Source: Pseudarthrobacter phenanthrenivorans (GTDB lineage Bacteria; Actinomycetota; Actinomycetes; Actinomycetales; Micrococcaceae). Taken from it: a DNA stretch of 64,000 nt. Location of the stretch: assembly GCF_000813845.1 (NCBI RefSeq), contig NZ_JWTB01000024.1, positions 62,001 through 126,000 of the forward strand, read 5' to 3'. The notes under the pieces were generated by a model, which was not told the DNA's origin, did not search any database, and saw nothing but the letters and a program-made list of their open reading frames with translations. Position 1 is the stretch's first letter, and each line of letters opens with the position of its first letter. Positions 20,713 through 29,714 of this stretch are shown piece by piece. Position numbers and translations under genes: made by a program.

Positions 20713-21225
20713 CTAGGCGGAACGGAGCGCCCGGTCACTCATGGAGCGGGATCCCCGTCCAACGGCCAGGGTGCCGGACTGCACAATTTCGCGGATGCCG
20801 AAGGGCTCCAGCACTGAGAGCAGTGCCGTGAGCTTTTCGGGATGGCCGGTGGCCTCAATGACGACGGAGTCGGTGGACACGTCCACCACTGAGGCGCGGA
20901 ACAGGTCTGCGGCCTGGGTTACCTGCAGGCGTGTTGCGGCATCCGCACGTACCTTGACCAGGATGTGGTCGCGCTGTACGGAAGATTCTGGGGTGAGCTC
21001 AACGATCTTGATAACGTTGACCAGCTTGTTGAGCTGCTTGGTGACCTGTTCGATGAGGTCGCCGTCGGCGTCGACCACCACGGTCATGCGGGAAACGCCC
21101 GGCACTTCGGTGGGGCCAACGGCCAGGGAGTTGATGTTGAAGGCGCGGCGGGCGAAGAGGCTGGCCACGCGGGTCAGGACGCCGGGCTTGTCCTCAACCA
21201 GGACAGAAAGTGTGTGGCGGCTCAT
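20713..21225 (-). CDS. ilvN: acetolactate synthase small (regulatory) subunit
   Basis: A 170-residue regulatory subunit binding valine. It opens with the ACT domain SRHTLSVLVEDKPGVLTRVASLFARRAFNINSL, the standard feedback site, and continues with the C-terminal ALS_ss domain (SGTLAVGRGSRSM). The ATG lies 2 bases after the ilvB stop, so it is translated with the catalytic subunit. Longer in-frame starts inside ilvB were rejected. Confidence 0.96.
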   Translation of the reverse strand: MSRHTLSVLVEDKPGVLTRVASLFARRAFNINSLAVGPTEVPGVSRMTVVVDADGDLIEQVTKQLNKLVNVIKIVELTPESSVQRDHILVKVRADAATRLQVTQAADLFRASVVDVSTDSVVIEATGHPEKLTALLSVLEPFGIREIVQSGTLAVGRGSRSMSDRALRSA

Positions 21226-21227
21226 GC

Positions 21228-23135
21228 TCAGTCTTCCTCTTCCCATTCCGGGGTCATGTTGCGGGCAACCTGGATCTGGTCGTTGCTCACGCCGGCGGGC
21301 ACCATTGGCCACACCATGGAGTTGGGGCTCACCACGAAGTCGATGACCACGGGGCGGTCGTTGATTTCGAGGGCCTTCTGGATGGTGGCGTCGATGTCCT
21401 CTTCGCGTTCAACACGGAACGAGGCGCAGCCGTAGGCCTCGCCCAGCTTGACGAAGTCCGGGATGCGGACGGTGTCGTGGCCGGTGTTGAGGTCGGTGTT
21501 CGAGTAGCGGCCCTCGTAGAAGAGGGTCTGCCACTGCCGCACCATGCCCAGCGAGGAGTTGTTGATGACAGCCACCTTGATGGGAATGTTGTTGATGGCG
21601 CAGGTGGCCAGTTCCTGGTTGGTCATCTGGAAGCAGCCGTCGCCGTCGATGGCCCAGACCACGCGGTCCGGCTCCCCCACCTTGGCGCCCATGGCCGCCG
21701 GGACGGCGTAGCCCATGGTGCCGGCGCCGCCGGAGTTCAGCCAGGCGTGCGGGCGCTCGTACTTGATGAACTGGGCAGCCCACATCTGGTGCTGGCCCAC
21801 GCCGGCCACGTAGACGCCTTCGGGTCCGGTCAGTTCACCGATGCGCTTGATGACCTTCTGCGGGGCGATCAGGCCGTCGTCGGGTTCGGTCCAGCCCAGC
21901 GGGTAGGTTTCCTTGAGGTTGTTCAGGAAGGCCCACCAGGTGGTCAGGTCCGGGGTGCCGGACGCCTCGAACTGGCTGCGCACTGCCTCGGTCAGTTCCG
22001 GGATGATTTCCTTTACGGAACCGACGATGGGCACGTCCGCGGTGCGGTTCTTGGAGATTTCCGCGGGATCGATGTCGGCGTGGATCACCTTGGCGTTGGG
22101 CGCGAAGGTCTTCAGGACGCCGGTGACGCGGTCATCGAAGCGGGCACCGAGCGTGATCAGGAGGTCTGACTGCTGCAGGGCGGTCACGGCGGAAACGCTG
22201 CCGTGCATGCCGGGCATGCCGACGTGCTGTGGGTGCGAGTCCGGGAAGGCGCCCTTGGCCATCAGGGTGGTCACGACAGGTGCGCCGGTCGCTTCGGCGA
22301 GGGCACGCAGTTCGGCGGAAGCATGCGCCTTGACCACACCGCCGCCAACGTAAAGGACGGGCCTGGTGGAGGCCGCAATCAGCTTGGCCGCCTCCCGCAC
22401 CTGCTTGTTGTGGCCCCGGGTGACGGGACGGTAGCCGGGCAGGTCGATCTTCGGCGGCCAGGAAAACGTCATCTGGCCCACCTGGGCGTCTTTCGCGACG
22501 TCCACCAGCACCGGGCCGGGGCGGCCGGTGGAGGCCAGGTGGAAGGCTTCAGCCATGACATGCGGAATGTCGTTGGGGTCGGTCACCAGGAAGGAGTGCT
22601 TGGTGATGGGCATGGTGATGCCCACGATGTCCGCTTCCTGGAAGGCATCGGTGCCGATGACCCCGCTGGAGACCTGGCCGGTGATGGCCACCAGGGGCAC
22701 GGAGTCCATGTGGGCATCCATGATGGCGGTGACGAGGTTGGTGGCGCCGGGGCCGGAGGTGGCGATACAGACGCCCACCCGCCCCGTGACCATGGCGTAG
22801 CCTTGCGCGGCGTGGCCGGCTCCCTGTTCGTGACGGACCAGCACGTGGTTCATGGTGGAGGCCATCAAGGGGTCGTAGGTGGGCAGGATCGCGCCACCGG
22901 GCAAACCGAAAATGTCGTCGACGCCGAGTTCTTCGAGCGAGCGGACGATTGCTTGCGAGCCGGTCATCACCGTCGGGGGTACGACGTTGTTCGGCCCAAG
23001 GACAGGAGAGACGGCAGCAAGGTCGGCGACGACGGCGGCATGGTCAGCCGTCCGGTCGGCGCGTTCCGGAGCCTTGGCGGCTCCAGCGGACTTGGTGGCC
23101 ATCAGCGAGGGGCTGATGGGCGATCCTTTGCTCAT
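21228..23135 (-). CDS. ilvB: acetolactate synthase large (catalytic) subunit
   Basis: A 635-residue ThDP-dependent enzyme making acetolactate from pyruvate. The catalytic glutamate lies in [17 protein letters not shown], the FAD-binding middle domain is complete, and the ThDP/Mg motif is [19 protein letters not shown] to INN. The N-terminus has a 50-residue Ala-rich extension. ATG 23135 has AAGGAAGAG at a suitable distance. It is preceded by an attenuator and leader peptide, so expression should rise when branched-chain aminoacyl-tRNAs are scarce. Confidence 0.97.
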   Translation of the reverse strand: MSKGSPISPSLMATKSAGAAKAPERADRTADHAAVVADLAAVSPVLGPNNVVPPTVMTGSQAIVRSLEELGVDDIFGLPGGAILPTYDPLMASTMNHVLVRHEQGAGHAAQGYAMVTGRVGVCIATSGPGATNLVTAIMDAHMDSVPLVAITGQVSSGVIGTDAFQEADIVGITMPITKHSFLVTDPNDIPHVMAEAFHLASTGRPGPVLVDVAKDAQVGQMTFSWPPKIDLPGYRPVTRGHNKQVREAAKLIAASTRPVLYVGGGVVKAHASAELRALAEATGAPVVTTLMAKGAFPDSHPQHVGMPGMHGSVSAVTALQQSDLLITLGARFDDRVTGVLKTFAPNAKVIHADIDPAEISKNRTADVPIVGSVKEIIPELTEAVRSQFEASGTPDLTTWWAFLNNLKETYPLGWTEPDDGLIAPQKVIKRIGELTGPEGVYVAGVGQHQMWAAQFIKYERPHAWLNSGGAGTMGYAVPAAMGAKVGEPDRVVWAIDGDGCFQMTNQELATCAINNIPIKVAVINNSSLGMVRQWQTLFYEGRYSNTDLNTGHDTVRIPDFVKLGEAYGCASFRVEREEDIDATIQKALEINDRPVVIDFVVSPNSMVWPMVPAGVSNDQIQVARNMTPEWEEED

Positions 23136-23192
23136 CGGACTCTTCCTTGTGGATCTTCTGTTGGTTGTTGAACTGGTTAAAGCGGAGGAAAT

Positions 23193-23229
23193 AAAAAAAC
23201 CCCTCAGCCTGGTGGCTCTGTGAGGGGTT
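23193..23229 (-). terminator. ilvB attenuator terminator
   Basis: On the minus strand, AACCCCTCA and TGAGGGGTT (9-bp stem, 14-base loop) are followed by a run of seven T. This is an intrinsic terminator placed between a leader-peptide frame and ilvB. A competing pairing, CCTC-CA-CTGG (23249-23258) with CCAG-GCT-GAGG (23202-23212), would take the right arm and act as antiterminator. The arrangement matches the attenuation known for ilvBNC of Corynebacterium. Confidence 0.88.
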
Positions 23230-23241
23230 CGCGCGTGACGG

Positions 23242-23309
23242 TTCGTTACCAGTGGAGGCTAATGTGCCACGCGCTTGGTAAGGACGACGACGGTGCCGGC
23301 GGTAACGAA
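23242..23309 (-). promoter_or_regulatory. ilv leader RNA alternative stems
   Basis: Two perfect complementary pairs interleave in the leader RNA. TTCGTTACC (leader codons 3-5, 23301-23309) pairs with GGTAACGAA (23242-23250). GCGCGTG (23268-23274) pairs with CACGCGC (23231-23237). The order a-b-a'-b' means they exclude each other unless a pseudoknot forms, as expected for a ribosome-controlled switch. Confidence 0.65.
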
Positions 23310-23315
23310 AGTCAT
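23259..23315 (-). CDS. ilvB leader peptide, 18 residues
   Basis: Short frame reading MTFVTAGTVVVLTKRVAH, with five valines and one leucine, including the run Val-Val-Val-Leu (codons GTC GTC GTC CTT). It ends 29 bases before the attenuator terminator stem. Ribosome stalling at these codons when charged tRNA-Val or tRNA-Leu is scarce would favour the antiterminator and transcription into ilvBN(C). It appears leaderless: AAAACT lies 6 bases before the ATG and a perfect TTGACA 18 bases further up. No good ribosome-binding site is spaced for it. Confidence 0.85.
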   Translation of the reverse strand: MTFVTAGTVVVLTKRVAH

Positions 23316-23321
23316 GCGTTC

Positions 23322-23351
23322 AGTTTTCCCTCTTGGCAAGACGGGTGTCAA
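23322..23351 (-). promoter_or_regulatory. ilvBNC promoter
   Basis: TTGACA (23346-23351, minus strand) and AAAACT (23322-23327) with an 18-base spacer. The -10 box ends 6 bases before the leader-peptide ATG, so the message should begin at the leader start codon. Confidence 0.6.
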
Positions 23352-23488
23352 CGAGCGACCACCCAATCTCACCATGTGGACAGAGGAGTCCACGTTGTGA
23401 TCCCTGGACGGGATCCACCCCTCCAGCCTTACTCTAGCCGACCGCAAAAGGCGGGTTGGCTCAATACGTGGGATCCAGAGCGCCCCAG

Positions 23489-23514
23489 CCGATGCGGCGG
23501 CCCCGCCGCATCGG
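23489..23514 (-). terminator. terminator after ilvD
   Basis: Perfect 12-bp inverted repeat CCGATGCGGCGG / CCGCCGCATCGG with a 2-base spacer, 12 bases past the ilvD stop. It separates ilvD from the ilvBNC promoter. There is no long T-run. Confidence 0.7.
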
Positions 23515-23525
23515 TTGGGAAGGGA

Positions 23526-25247
23526 TCACACGCCGGTGTAGGCGCCTTGGCTGGCGCTGTGGACCAGCTTGGCGTACTTGGCCAGCACGCCCTTGGTGTA
23601 GCGGGCCGGCAGCGGCTCCCAGCCCACCTTGCGGGCTTCGAGTTCGGCGTCGTCAACCAGCAGGTCAAAGGTGCGCGCGGCAATGTCCACGCGGATCCGG
23701 TCGCCGTCCTTCACGAAGGCGATGGGGCCGCCGTCGACCGCTTCCGGTGCCACGTGGCCGATGCACAGGCCGGTGGTGCCGCCGGAGAAGCGGCCGTCGG
23801 TGAGGAGCAGGACATCCTTGCCGAGTCCCGCGCCCTTGATGGCGCCGGTGATGGCGAGCATTTCGCGCATGCCCGGTCCGCCCTTGGGACCTTCGTAGCG
23901 GATGACGACGACGTCGCCGGCCTTGATCTCCCCCTTGTCCAGGGCGTCCAGGGCGCCCTGCTCGCGCTCGAAGACGCGGGCGGTGCCCTCGAAGACGTCG
24001 GCGTCGAAGCCGGCACTTTTCACGACGGCGCCTTCCGGAGCCATCGAGCCGTGCAGGATGGTGATGCCGCCGGTCTTGTGGATGGGGTTGTCCAGCGCGC
24101 GCAGGATCTTGCCGTCCACGTCGGGCGGGTTGATGGCCGCGAGGTTCTCCGCGACGGTCTTGCCCGTGACGGTGAGGCAGTCGCCGTGCAGCAGCCCGGC
24201 GTCCAGCAGCGCCTTCATGATGACGGGCACGCCGCCGATCCGGTCGACGTCGGTCATGACGTAGCGCCCGAACGGCTTGAGGTCGCCCAGGTGCGGGATC
24301 CTGTCGCCGATGCGGTTGAAGTCGTCCAGTGTCAGTTCGACCTCTGCCTCGCGGGCGATGGCCAGCAGGTGCAGGACGGCATTGGTGGAACCGCCGAATG
24401 CCATGGTGACGGCGATGGCGTTCTCGAAGGCCTCCCGGGTCATGATGTCGCGGGCGGTGATTCCCTGGCGCAGGAGGTTGACCACCGCCTCGCCGGACTT
24501 GCGGGCGAATTCGTCACGACGGCGGTCTGCCGAGGGAGGGGCGGCGGATCCGGGGAGTGACATGCCCAGGGCCTCGCCGACGCAGGCCATGGTGTTGGCC
24601 GTGTACATGCCGCCGCAGGCCCCTTCGCCGGGGCAGATGGCTTTTTCGATGCGGGTAAGGTCCTCCATGCTCATCTTGCCGGCCGCGCAGGCGCCCACCG
24701 CTTCGAAGGCATCGATCAGCGTGACTTCCTTCTCGGAGCCGTCCTCGAGCTTGACCCAGCCCGGCATGATGGAGCCGGCGTAGAGGAAGACCGAGGCGAG
24801 GTCCAGGCGGGCAGCAGCCATGAGCATGCCGGGGAGGGACTTGTCGCAACCGGCCAGCAAAACGGAGCCGTCGATCCGCTCGGCCTGCATGACGGTTTCC
24901 ACGGAGTCGGCGATGACCTCGCGGGACACCAGCGAGAAGTGCATGCCCTCGTGCCCCATGGAGATGCCGTCGGAGACGGAGATGGTGCCGAACTGCATGG
25001 GGAAGCCGCCGCCGGCGTGGACGCCTTCCTTGGCGCCCTGGGCGAGCCGGTTCAGCGAGAGGTTGCAGGGGGTGATTTCGTTCCACGAGCTGGCCACACC
25101 CACCTGGGGCTTGGCGAAGTCGTCGTCCCCCATGCCCACAGCCCTGAACATGCCGCGGGCGGGGGCCGCGTGGATGCCGTCGGTCACCACCCGGCTGCGG
25201 GGTTTGATGTCGGGCTTGGTCGCAGTTTCGGTCTGGGCGTCGCTCAT
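23526..25247 (-). CDS. ilvD: dihydroxy-acid dehydratase
   Basis: A 573-residue Fe-S dehydratase, third step of valine and isoleucine synthesis. The cluster cysteines can be seen in [23 protein letters not shown] and [38 protein letters not shown] is the C-terminal signature. Three conserved Cys suggest a [2Fe-2S] or [4Fe-4S] form, which cannot be decided here. TAGACT (25254-25259) ends 6 bases before the ATG, so it is probably transcribed alone and leaderless. Confidence 0.96.
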   Translation of the reverse strand: MSDAQTETATKPDIKPRSRVVTDGIHAAPARGMFRAVGMGDDDFAKPQVGVASSWNEITPCNLSLNRLAQGAKEGVHAGGGFPMQFGTISVSDGISMGHEGMHFSLVSREVIADSVETVMQAERIDGSVLLAGCDKSLPGMLMAAARLDLASVFLYAGSIMPGWVKLEDGSEKEVTLIDAFEAVGACAAGKMSMEDLTRIEKAICPGEGACGGMYTANTMACVGEALGMSLPGSAAPPSADRRRDEFARKSGEAVVNLLRQGITARDIMTREAFENAIAVTMAFGGSTNAVLHLLAIAREAEVELTLDDFNRIGDRIPHLGDLKPFGRYVMTDVDRIGGVPVIMKALLDAGLLHGDCLTVTGKTVAENLAAINPPDVDGKILRALDNPIHKTGGITILHGSMAPEGAVVKSAGFDADVFEGTARVFEREQGALDALDKGEIKAGDVVVIRYEGPKGGPGMREMLAITGAIKGAGLGKDVLLLTDGRFSGGTTGLCIGHVAPEAVDGGPIAFVKDGDRIRVDIAARTFDLLVDDAELEARKVGWEPLPARYTKGVLAKYAKLVHSASQGAYTGV

Positions 25248-25253
25248 GGGGAA

Positions 25254-25259
25254 AGTCTA
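25254..25259 (-). promoter_or_regulatory. -10 box of ilvD (leaderless)
   Basis: TAGACT on the minus strand, 6 bases before the ilvD ATG. Confidence 0.5.
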
Positions 25260-25416
25260 GGGCTCCGGCGCCCGCGAAAACGACCGTGAAATCCCGGAGC
25301 GGGCCCGATGCGGCGGAACCGGCCGGGGAACCGGCAGTCCACCATCCGGAACGCTTCCGCCCGCACCGCCTCTCCGGCGCCCCCTCCATGAAGGGCCCTC
25401 ACCCCGCCACCTGCGC

Positions 25417-25468
25417 CGTCTCTGCACAGCGTCTCTGCACAGCGTCTCTGCACGGCGTCTCTGGACAG
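25417..25468. repeat. four tandem 13-bp repeats
   Basis: CGTCTCTGCACAG occurs twice exactly (25417-25442) and then twice with one or two changes (CGTCTCTGCACGG, CGTCTCTGGACAG), head to tail in the divergent gap between ilvD and the sunset-domain gene. The remainder of this 284-base gap shows only a candidate -10 (TAGCGT, 25485-25490) for the plus-strand gene. Confidence 0.85.
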
Positions 25469-25531
25469 CGGTGGTGACCCCACGTAGCGTCGGGGACAGG
25501 ACACCCGGCCATCTGGATCGAAGGGCTTGCC

Positions 25532-26683
25532 ATGGACATTGTTTTCTGGATCATTCTCGTAGTAGCCATTGCCGCCGTCATTTGGTGGCTGCTCAACCGC
25601 AATAAGTCAGCCGGTACCCCGGACGCGCCGGCAGACCGCACCCGCAGCGACAGGCCCCGCAGAGACGGAGCCCTGGAAGGCGGCAGTGCCGCGGCATCCG
25701 CCGCTGCCGCGGGCACCACGGGCATTCCCACGGCAGCGGGCTTTGGCCGGCCTGCCGAGCCTGCCGCGCCGGCCACGGCGGAGGAACCCCTCGACTCGTC
25801 GGCTTCATCCCGGCCGGCGGCAGCGTCTTCCGGCAGCAGCACCGGCCGGGTGGAACACCTGGCCTCCGACCCGGACACAGGCGAAGGCCCCGGCCAGGAC
25901 CAGGCGGAGCAGGCCCGGGCCGAGGACCAGGCTGAGTGGGAGACCCAGTGGTCCGAGGCCGGCAGCGGCCCCCGCTCCGGATCCTCTGCGACGGGTAACG
26001 CAGACGCTGCCCCGGCAGCGCCCGGCTCGGCTGCCCGTGATGAAGCGGAGCCCCGGGCGACAGCCTCAACGGAACAGGAAACGCAGCCGGCGGCTCATCC
26101 CGTCCACCATGACGAATACACCGCACCCCATGCCCCCACGCTCCCCGGCGCCGAGTCCGCGGCAGTTGAAAGCGCCGACGACGACGGCGGGGCAGCCGCG
26201 GAGCAGGCCGGCGGACCGGCCTCCGGGCACCAGGCGGAGACGCCGGTATCCACCACCCCACAGGAACCGGCGGTATCCACCACCCCACAGGAACCGGCGC
26301 CACAGGAACGGGCGCCACAGGTATCCCACGGCATCCAGGGCGGTGCCGCGGAAGCTGAAACGCTGGACCGGACACAGTCCTCCGCGCTGGTGGAGAACGG
26401 GGCGGACCATAGCGAGCCATCCGGGCAGGGAGATGGCCTCACCGCCACATCGCCTGCCGGGCACCTCGCTGCCGACGAGCCGTATGGCGCCGGCTCCGCC
26501 GCTCCCGGCCCGGACGGCAGCGGTCCTGCGGACTACACCGTGAAGGGCAATGCTTCCGAAATGGTCTATTACGAAGAAGGACATCCCGACTATGAGCAGA
26601 CCAGGGCGGAAGTCTGGTTCGAGTCAGCTGCCCATGCAGAGGCTGCCGGCTTCCGGGCTCCCCGGCGCAAACGGCTCTACTAG
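25532..26683 (+). CDS. membrane-anchored protein with C-terminal sunset domain
   Basis: A 383-residue protein. An N-terminal membrane helix (residues 1-20, MDIVFWIILVVAIAAVIWWLL) is followed by about 310 low-complexity residues rich in Ala, Gly, Glu, Pro and Thr that look disordered. The last 45 residues form a compact motif: VKGNASEMVYYEEGHPDYEQ, then TRAEVWFESAAHAEAAGFR. That ending fits the sunset domain of ArfB/ArfC-type actinobacterial proteins. The linker holds a 27-bp tandem duplication (26245-26298) encoding VSTTPQEPA twice. Function is unknown; envelope location is inferred from the anchor. Confidence 0.75.
   Translation: MDIVFWIILVVAIAAVIWWLLNRNKSAGTPDAPADRTRSDRPRRDGALEGGSAAASAAAAGTTGIPTAAGFGRPAEPAAPATAEEPLDSSASSRPAAASSGSSTGRVEHLASDPDTGEGPGQDQAEQARAEDQAEWETQWSEAGSGPRSGSSATGNADAAPAAPGSAARDEAEPRATASTEQETQPAAHPVHHDEYTAPHAPTLPGAESAAVESADDDGGAAAEQAGGPASGHQAETPVSTTPQEPAVSTTPQEPAPQERAPQVSHGIQGGAAEAETLDRTQSSALVENGADHSEPSGQGDGLTATSPAGHLAADEPYGAGSAAPGPDGSGPADYTVKGNASEMVYYEEGHPDYEQTRAEVWFESAAHAEAAGFRAPRRKRLY
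26245..26298 (+). repeat. 27-bp in-frame tandem duplication in the linker
   Basis: Two consecutive copies of a 27-base unit (starting GGTATCCACCACCCC) encode VSTTPQEPA twice, followed by two partial PQE units. Recent slippage in a disordered region is the simplest reading. Confidence 0.85.
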
Positions 26684-26685
26684 GA

Positions 26686-26716
26686 GAAAGGCCCGCCGCA
26701 TTGCGGCGGGCCTTTC
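26686..26716 (+). terminator. terminator after the sunset-domain gene
   Basis: Perfect 14-bp stem GAAAGGCCCGCCGC / GCGGCGGGCCTTTC with a 3-base loop, just after the stop codon. It argues against starts of the next gene that lie upstream of it. Confidence 0.85.
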
Positions 26717-26765
26717 CTGCTTTCCCCGCCGGCTGACCGGCGCGTTCCGGATCGCCCAGCGCCTG

Positions 26766-27884
26766 TTGGCCCGGCTTCTGGTGCAGCCGCACCTTCTTCT
26801 CTTGTCCTGTTCCATGTCCTGCCTCTGCCTTGCCCTGGCCGCCTGCACCGGACCTCCCATGCCTCCCGCGCCGGCCACGGACAGCGGCACCCCGGGCACT
26901 GCGCCGGGAACCGCCGTCGGCCGCCCCGCCATCGAAATACAGGAGCGGTTGGACCTCCAGCTGGATACGCCGTGGTCCGCGGTCTTCCTTCCGGACGGCA
27001 CCGCCGTCATTTCGGAGCGGGACACCGCCCTGATCAAGGCTGTCCGGAACGGGAAGGCCACGGCCCTCGGCAGGATCCCCGGGGTAGTGCCTGGCGGCGA
27101 GGGCGGTTTGTTGGGCCTGGCACTCTCGCCAGACTTTGGCGCGGACCACTACCTTTACGCCTACCTGACGGCGCAGGACGACAACCGGGTGGTCCGGCTG
27201 ACCCTCGGCGGCACCGGCGACGGCCAGCCGGCGCTGGGCCGGCCTGAGACGGTGTTCTCCGGGATACCAAAAGCCGGAACCCACAACGGCGGCCGGATCC
27301 GCTTTGGCCCTGATGGTTTCCTGTACGTGGGCACCGGAGACGCCCAGCGGCGTGAGCAGCCACAGGACCCGAACGCCTTGGGCGGCAAGATCCTCCGGCT
27401 CACCCCCGGCGGCGCCCCGGCCCCGGGCAACCCGTTCGGCAACGCCGTCTACAGCCTCGGACACCGCAATGTCCAGGGCCTGGCCTGGGACGAATCGGGC
27501 CGGCTCTGGGCCAGCGAATTCGGGCCGGACGTGGATGATGAACTGAACCTGATCCTGCCGGGGGCCAACTACGGCTGGCCGGAGGTCACCGGCGCGCCGC
27601 ACCGTGCCGGGTTCCAGGACGCCAGACTTGTGTGGCCCTCCACCCGGGACTCGTCCCCCAGCGGCCTTGAGATTAGGGAGCACACGGCCTACCTGGGTGC
27701 CCTCCGCGGCGAAAGGCTGTGGGCAGTGCCGCTGAACGGCACGGAAGCCGGCAGCCCTGTGGCCTATTTCACAGGGCAGTATGGGCGGATCCGCGACGTA
27801 ATCCTCGCTCCCGACGGCCGGTTATGGCTGCTCACCAACGGCGAAAACCCTGATTTTGCGCTGATTTTGCGGCCCCTGCCGTGA
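26766..27884 (+). CDS. PQQ-type glucose/sorbosone dehydrogenase lipoprotein
   Basis: About 372 residues. A hydrophobic N-terminus ends in the lipobox LALAAC, so the protein is likely lipid-anchored outside the membrane. The six-bladed propeller of the soluble aldose sugar dehydrogenase (YliI) family follows: LDTPWSAVFLPDGTAVISER, GGEGGLLGLALSPDF, THNGGRIRFGPDGFLYVGTGD, YSLGHRNVQGLAWDESG and GANYGWPEV. The family oxidises sugars with PQQ; no PQQ synthesis genes are in view. The start is uncertain: the frame is open upstream through a terminator, so TTG 26766 or GTG 26781 is more likely. Confidence 0.82.
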   Translation: MARLLVQPHLLLLSCSMSCLCLALAACTGPPMPPAPATDSGTPGTAPGTAVGRPAIEIQERLDLQLDTPWSAVFLPDGTAVISERDTALIKAVRNGKATALGRIPGVVPGGEGGLLGLALSPDFGADHYLYAYLTAQDDNRVVRLTLGGTGDGQPALGRPETVFSGIPKAGTHNGGRIRFGPDGFLYVGTGDAQRREQPQDPNALGGKILRLTPGGAPAPGNPFGNAVYSLGHRNVQGLAWDESGRLWASEFGPDVDDELNLILPGANYGWPEVTGAPHRAGFQDARLVWPSTRDSSPSGLEIREHTAYLGALRGERLWAVPLNGTEAGSPVAYFTGQYGRIRDVILAPDGRLWLLTNGENPDFALILRPLP

Positions 27885-27909
27885 GCCGGGCACCGGAGGA
27901 GGCGCCGAT

Positions 27910-27938
27910 TTCACTTGCACCAAAAGTTCGTGTAGAGT
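27910..27938 (+). promoter_or_regulatory. promoter of tRNA-Lys
   Basis: TTCACT (27910-27915), 17 bases, then TAGAGT (27933-27938), about 60 bases before the mature tRNA. Confidence 0.5.
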
Positions 27939-27997
27939 TTCATGTCGTTGCGGAGATCAACGGGAAAGAAAAAGCCCGGGGATGGAAGCGAAAAGAT

Positions 27998-28073
27998 GCA
28001 CCTCTAGCTCAATTGGCAGAGCAATTGACTCTTAATCAATGGGTTCCGGGTTCAAGTCCCGGGGGGTGCACCA
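27998..28073 (+). tRNA. tRNA-Lys (anticodon CTT)
   Basis: Cloverleaf with acceptor GCACCTC / GGGGTGC, D-loop AGCTCAATTGGCAGAGC, anticodon stem-loop around ACTCTTAAT with CTT, T-loop GGTTCAAGTCC, discriminator A, and the CCA end encoded in the DNA. It stands alone and is followed by a perfect terminator. Confidence 0.96.
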
Positions 28074-28081
28074 CTGGGAAA

Positions 28082-28119
28082 ACAGCCCCTGGTTTGTGGA
28101 AACACAAACCAGGGGCTGT
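28082..28119 (+). terminator. terminator after tRNA-Lys
   Basis: Perfect 17-bp stem (ACAGCCCCTGGTTTGTG) with a GAAA tetraloop, followed by TTTTGTTGT. Confidence 0.93.
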
Positions 28120-28167
28120 TTTGTTGTGTACGGCTGTTTTGTTATGCACGGCTGTTTTGTTGTTCCC
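28114..28167. repeat. three tandem 18-bp repeats
   Basis: GGCTGTTTTGTT followed by six variable bases occurs three times in register (28114, 28132, 28150). The first unit overlaps the right arm and T-tail of the tRNA-Lys terminator, as if the tail had been duplicated twice. Confidence 0.8.
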
Positions 28168-28226
28168 TCGTTTTCCTTGTGCTGGGTCCGGTGCCGCGGC
28201 TGCCGCCGCGGGCCGGGGGCACAAAG

Positions 28227-28263
28227 AAGCGCGGCCCCGGTTTTATCAACCGGGGCCGCGCTT
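28227..28263 (-). terminator. terminator after MarR gene
   Basis: Perfect 16-bp stem AAGCGCGGCCCCGGTT with a 5-base loop, followed on the minus strand by a T-rich tail (CTTTGT). It lies 20 bases past the stop of the MarR gene. Confidence 0.85.
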
Positions 28264-28283
28264 TCCTTGAAACTCAGTGGCAG

Positions 28284-28751
28284 CTACTTTGCTGCGTTGT
28301 CCACCAGGGCGCCCGCGTTGGCGGGAGTAGTGGAGAACTGGCTCGCCAGCTCACGGACCACGGCCTTGAGTTCCTGGCGCAGCAGTTCGGGATCGATCGA
28401 CGCCGATGCGAGCACCGAACGCTCCATCTCCACTGCCTGGGCAACTGCCTCCTTGCCCTGTTCCGTCAGCGACACCACGTGGCTTCGGCGGTCGGAAGTG
28501 CTGCGGACACGCGCGATGTGGCCGTGGGCCTCCAGCCGGCTCAGCGTCTTGCCCATGGTCTGGGCCTGGACGCGGACATATTGCGCCAGCTGGGCCTGGG
28601 TCATGGGTCCCTGCGCGGCAAGGACCTCGATGGCGATAACACCGGCGTGGGTGAGTCCGATGGCACCGAGTTTTTCATTCCAGGAGTGTTCTACGAGGCG
28701 CGCAGCAGTGGACAGGAGGCGCCCTGTGGGCCAGTGATCCATATCAGGCAT
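28284..28751 (-). CDS. MarR-family transcriptional regulator
   Basis: A 155-residue winged-helix regulator. The HTH spans MTQAQLAQYVRVQAQTMGKTLSRLEAHGHI and the wing is RVRSTSDRRSHVVSLTEQGK. An Asp and several Arg in the wing are typical of MarR. It faces away from the Bcp peroxiredoxin gene across 87 bases, which suggests an oxidant- or phenolic-responsive regulator, although the effector is unknown. No cysteine is present, so OhrR-type thiol sensing is excluded. TATACT 7 bases before the chosen ATG supports this start. Confidence 0.9.
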   Translation of the reverse strand: MPDMDHWPTGRLLSTAARLVEHSWNEKLGAIGLTHAGVIAIEVLAAQGPMTQAQLAQYVRVQAQTMGKTLSRLEAHGHIARVRSTSDRRSHVVSLTEQGKEAVAQAVEMERSVLASASIDPELLRQELKAVVRELASQFSTTPANAGALVDNAAK

Positions 28752-28758
28752 AGCAGCA

Positions 28759-28764
28759 AGTATA
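28759..28764 (-). promoter_or_regulatory. -10 box of MarR gene (leaderless)
   Basis: TATACT on the minus strand, 7 bases before ATG 28751. Confidence 0.55.
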
Positions 28765-28838
28765 GCCAAATGCCGATTAGCACTCGGTCCACCTGCTTAC
28801 TAGGCTGTTGTGTCCCGCCCGCAACAAGGAGAAAAACA

Positions 28839-29312
<474 letters not shown>

Positions 29313-29350
29313 CCCAGCCGTGGCTGCCCGGGCCCGTCCCGGGGCAACGC

Positions 29351-29356
29351 TACAAT
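29351..29356 (+). promoter_or_regulatory. -10 box of tRNA-Leu
   Basis: TACAAT 46 bases before the mature tRNA. A dyad GGCATCCG / CGGATGCC (29364-29371, 29393-29400) fills the 5' leader and ends 2 bases before the tRNA, possibly guiding RNase P processing. Confidence 0.5.
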
Positions 29357-29402
29357 GGACACTGGCATCCGCCGTCGTACGTTCTACGCCTCCGGATGCC
29401 GG

Positions 29403-29484
29403 GCGCGAGTGGTGAAATTGGCAGACACGCAGGATTTAGGTTCCTGTGCCTTCGGGCGTGGGGGTTCAAGTCCCCCCTTGCGCA
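29403..29484 (+). tRNA. tRNA-Leu (anticodon TAG)
   Basis: Class II tRNA of 82 bases. Acceptor GCGCGAG / CTTGCGC, D-arm GTGAAATTGGCAGACAC, anticodon arm CAGGATTTAGGTTCCTG with TAG, long variable arm TGCCTTCGGGCG, T-loop GGTTCAAGTCC. CCA is not encoded. A terminator follows. Confidence 0.96.
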
Positions 29485-29488
29485 CAGC

Positions 29489-29518
29489 GGAATCCCCCGG
29501 CTTTGGCCGGGGGATTCC
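29489..29518 (+). terminator. terminator after tRNA-Leu
   Basis: Perfect 13-bp stem GGAATCCCCCGGC / GCCGGGGGATTCC with a TTTG loop. Confidence 0.85.
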
Positions 29519-29714
29519 TGCGTTAACCACCCGGCGTCCTGCCACCAATTTCTGCCCCGAATAGAAAAACTCCCAGGATCCACCCATCCACCGCCGCCCA
29601 CCCGGCGAATAGCCATTGAGACACCAGCCAAGGGCAGGTGCTTACCGAAAGGCAGACTGCACGCCGTGGACACACCGTCCGGGCGGCAGGACGAACAATC
29701 CTAGGAGAACTGAA

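Noticed and set aside
26550..26765. N-terminal extension of the sugar dehydrogenase into the preceding gene
   Set aside because: It would cross a 14-bp terminator and overlap the sunset-domain gene; the lipobox signal begins later.
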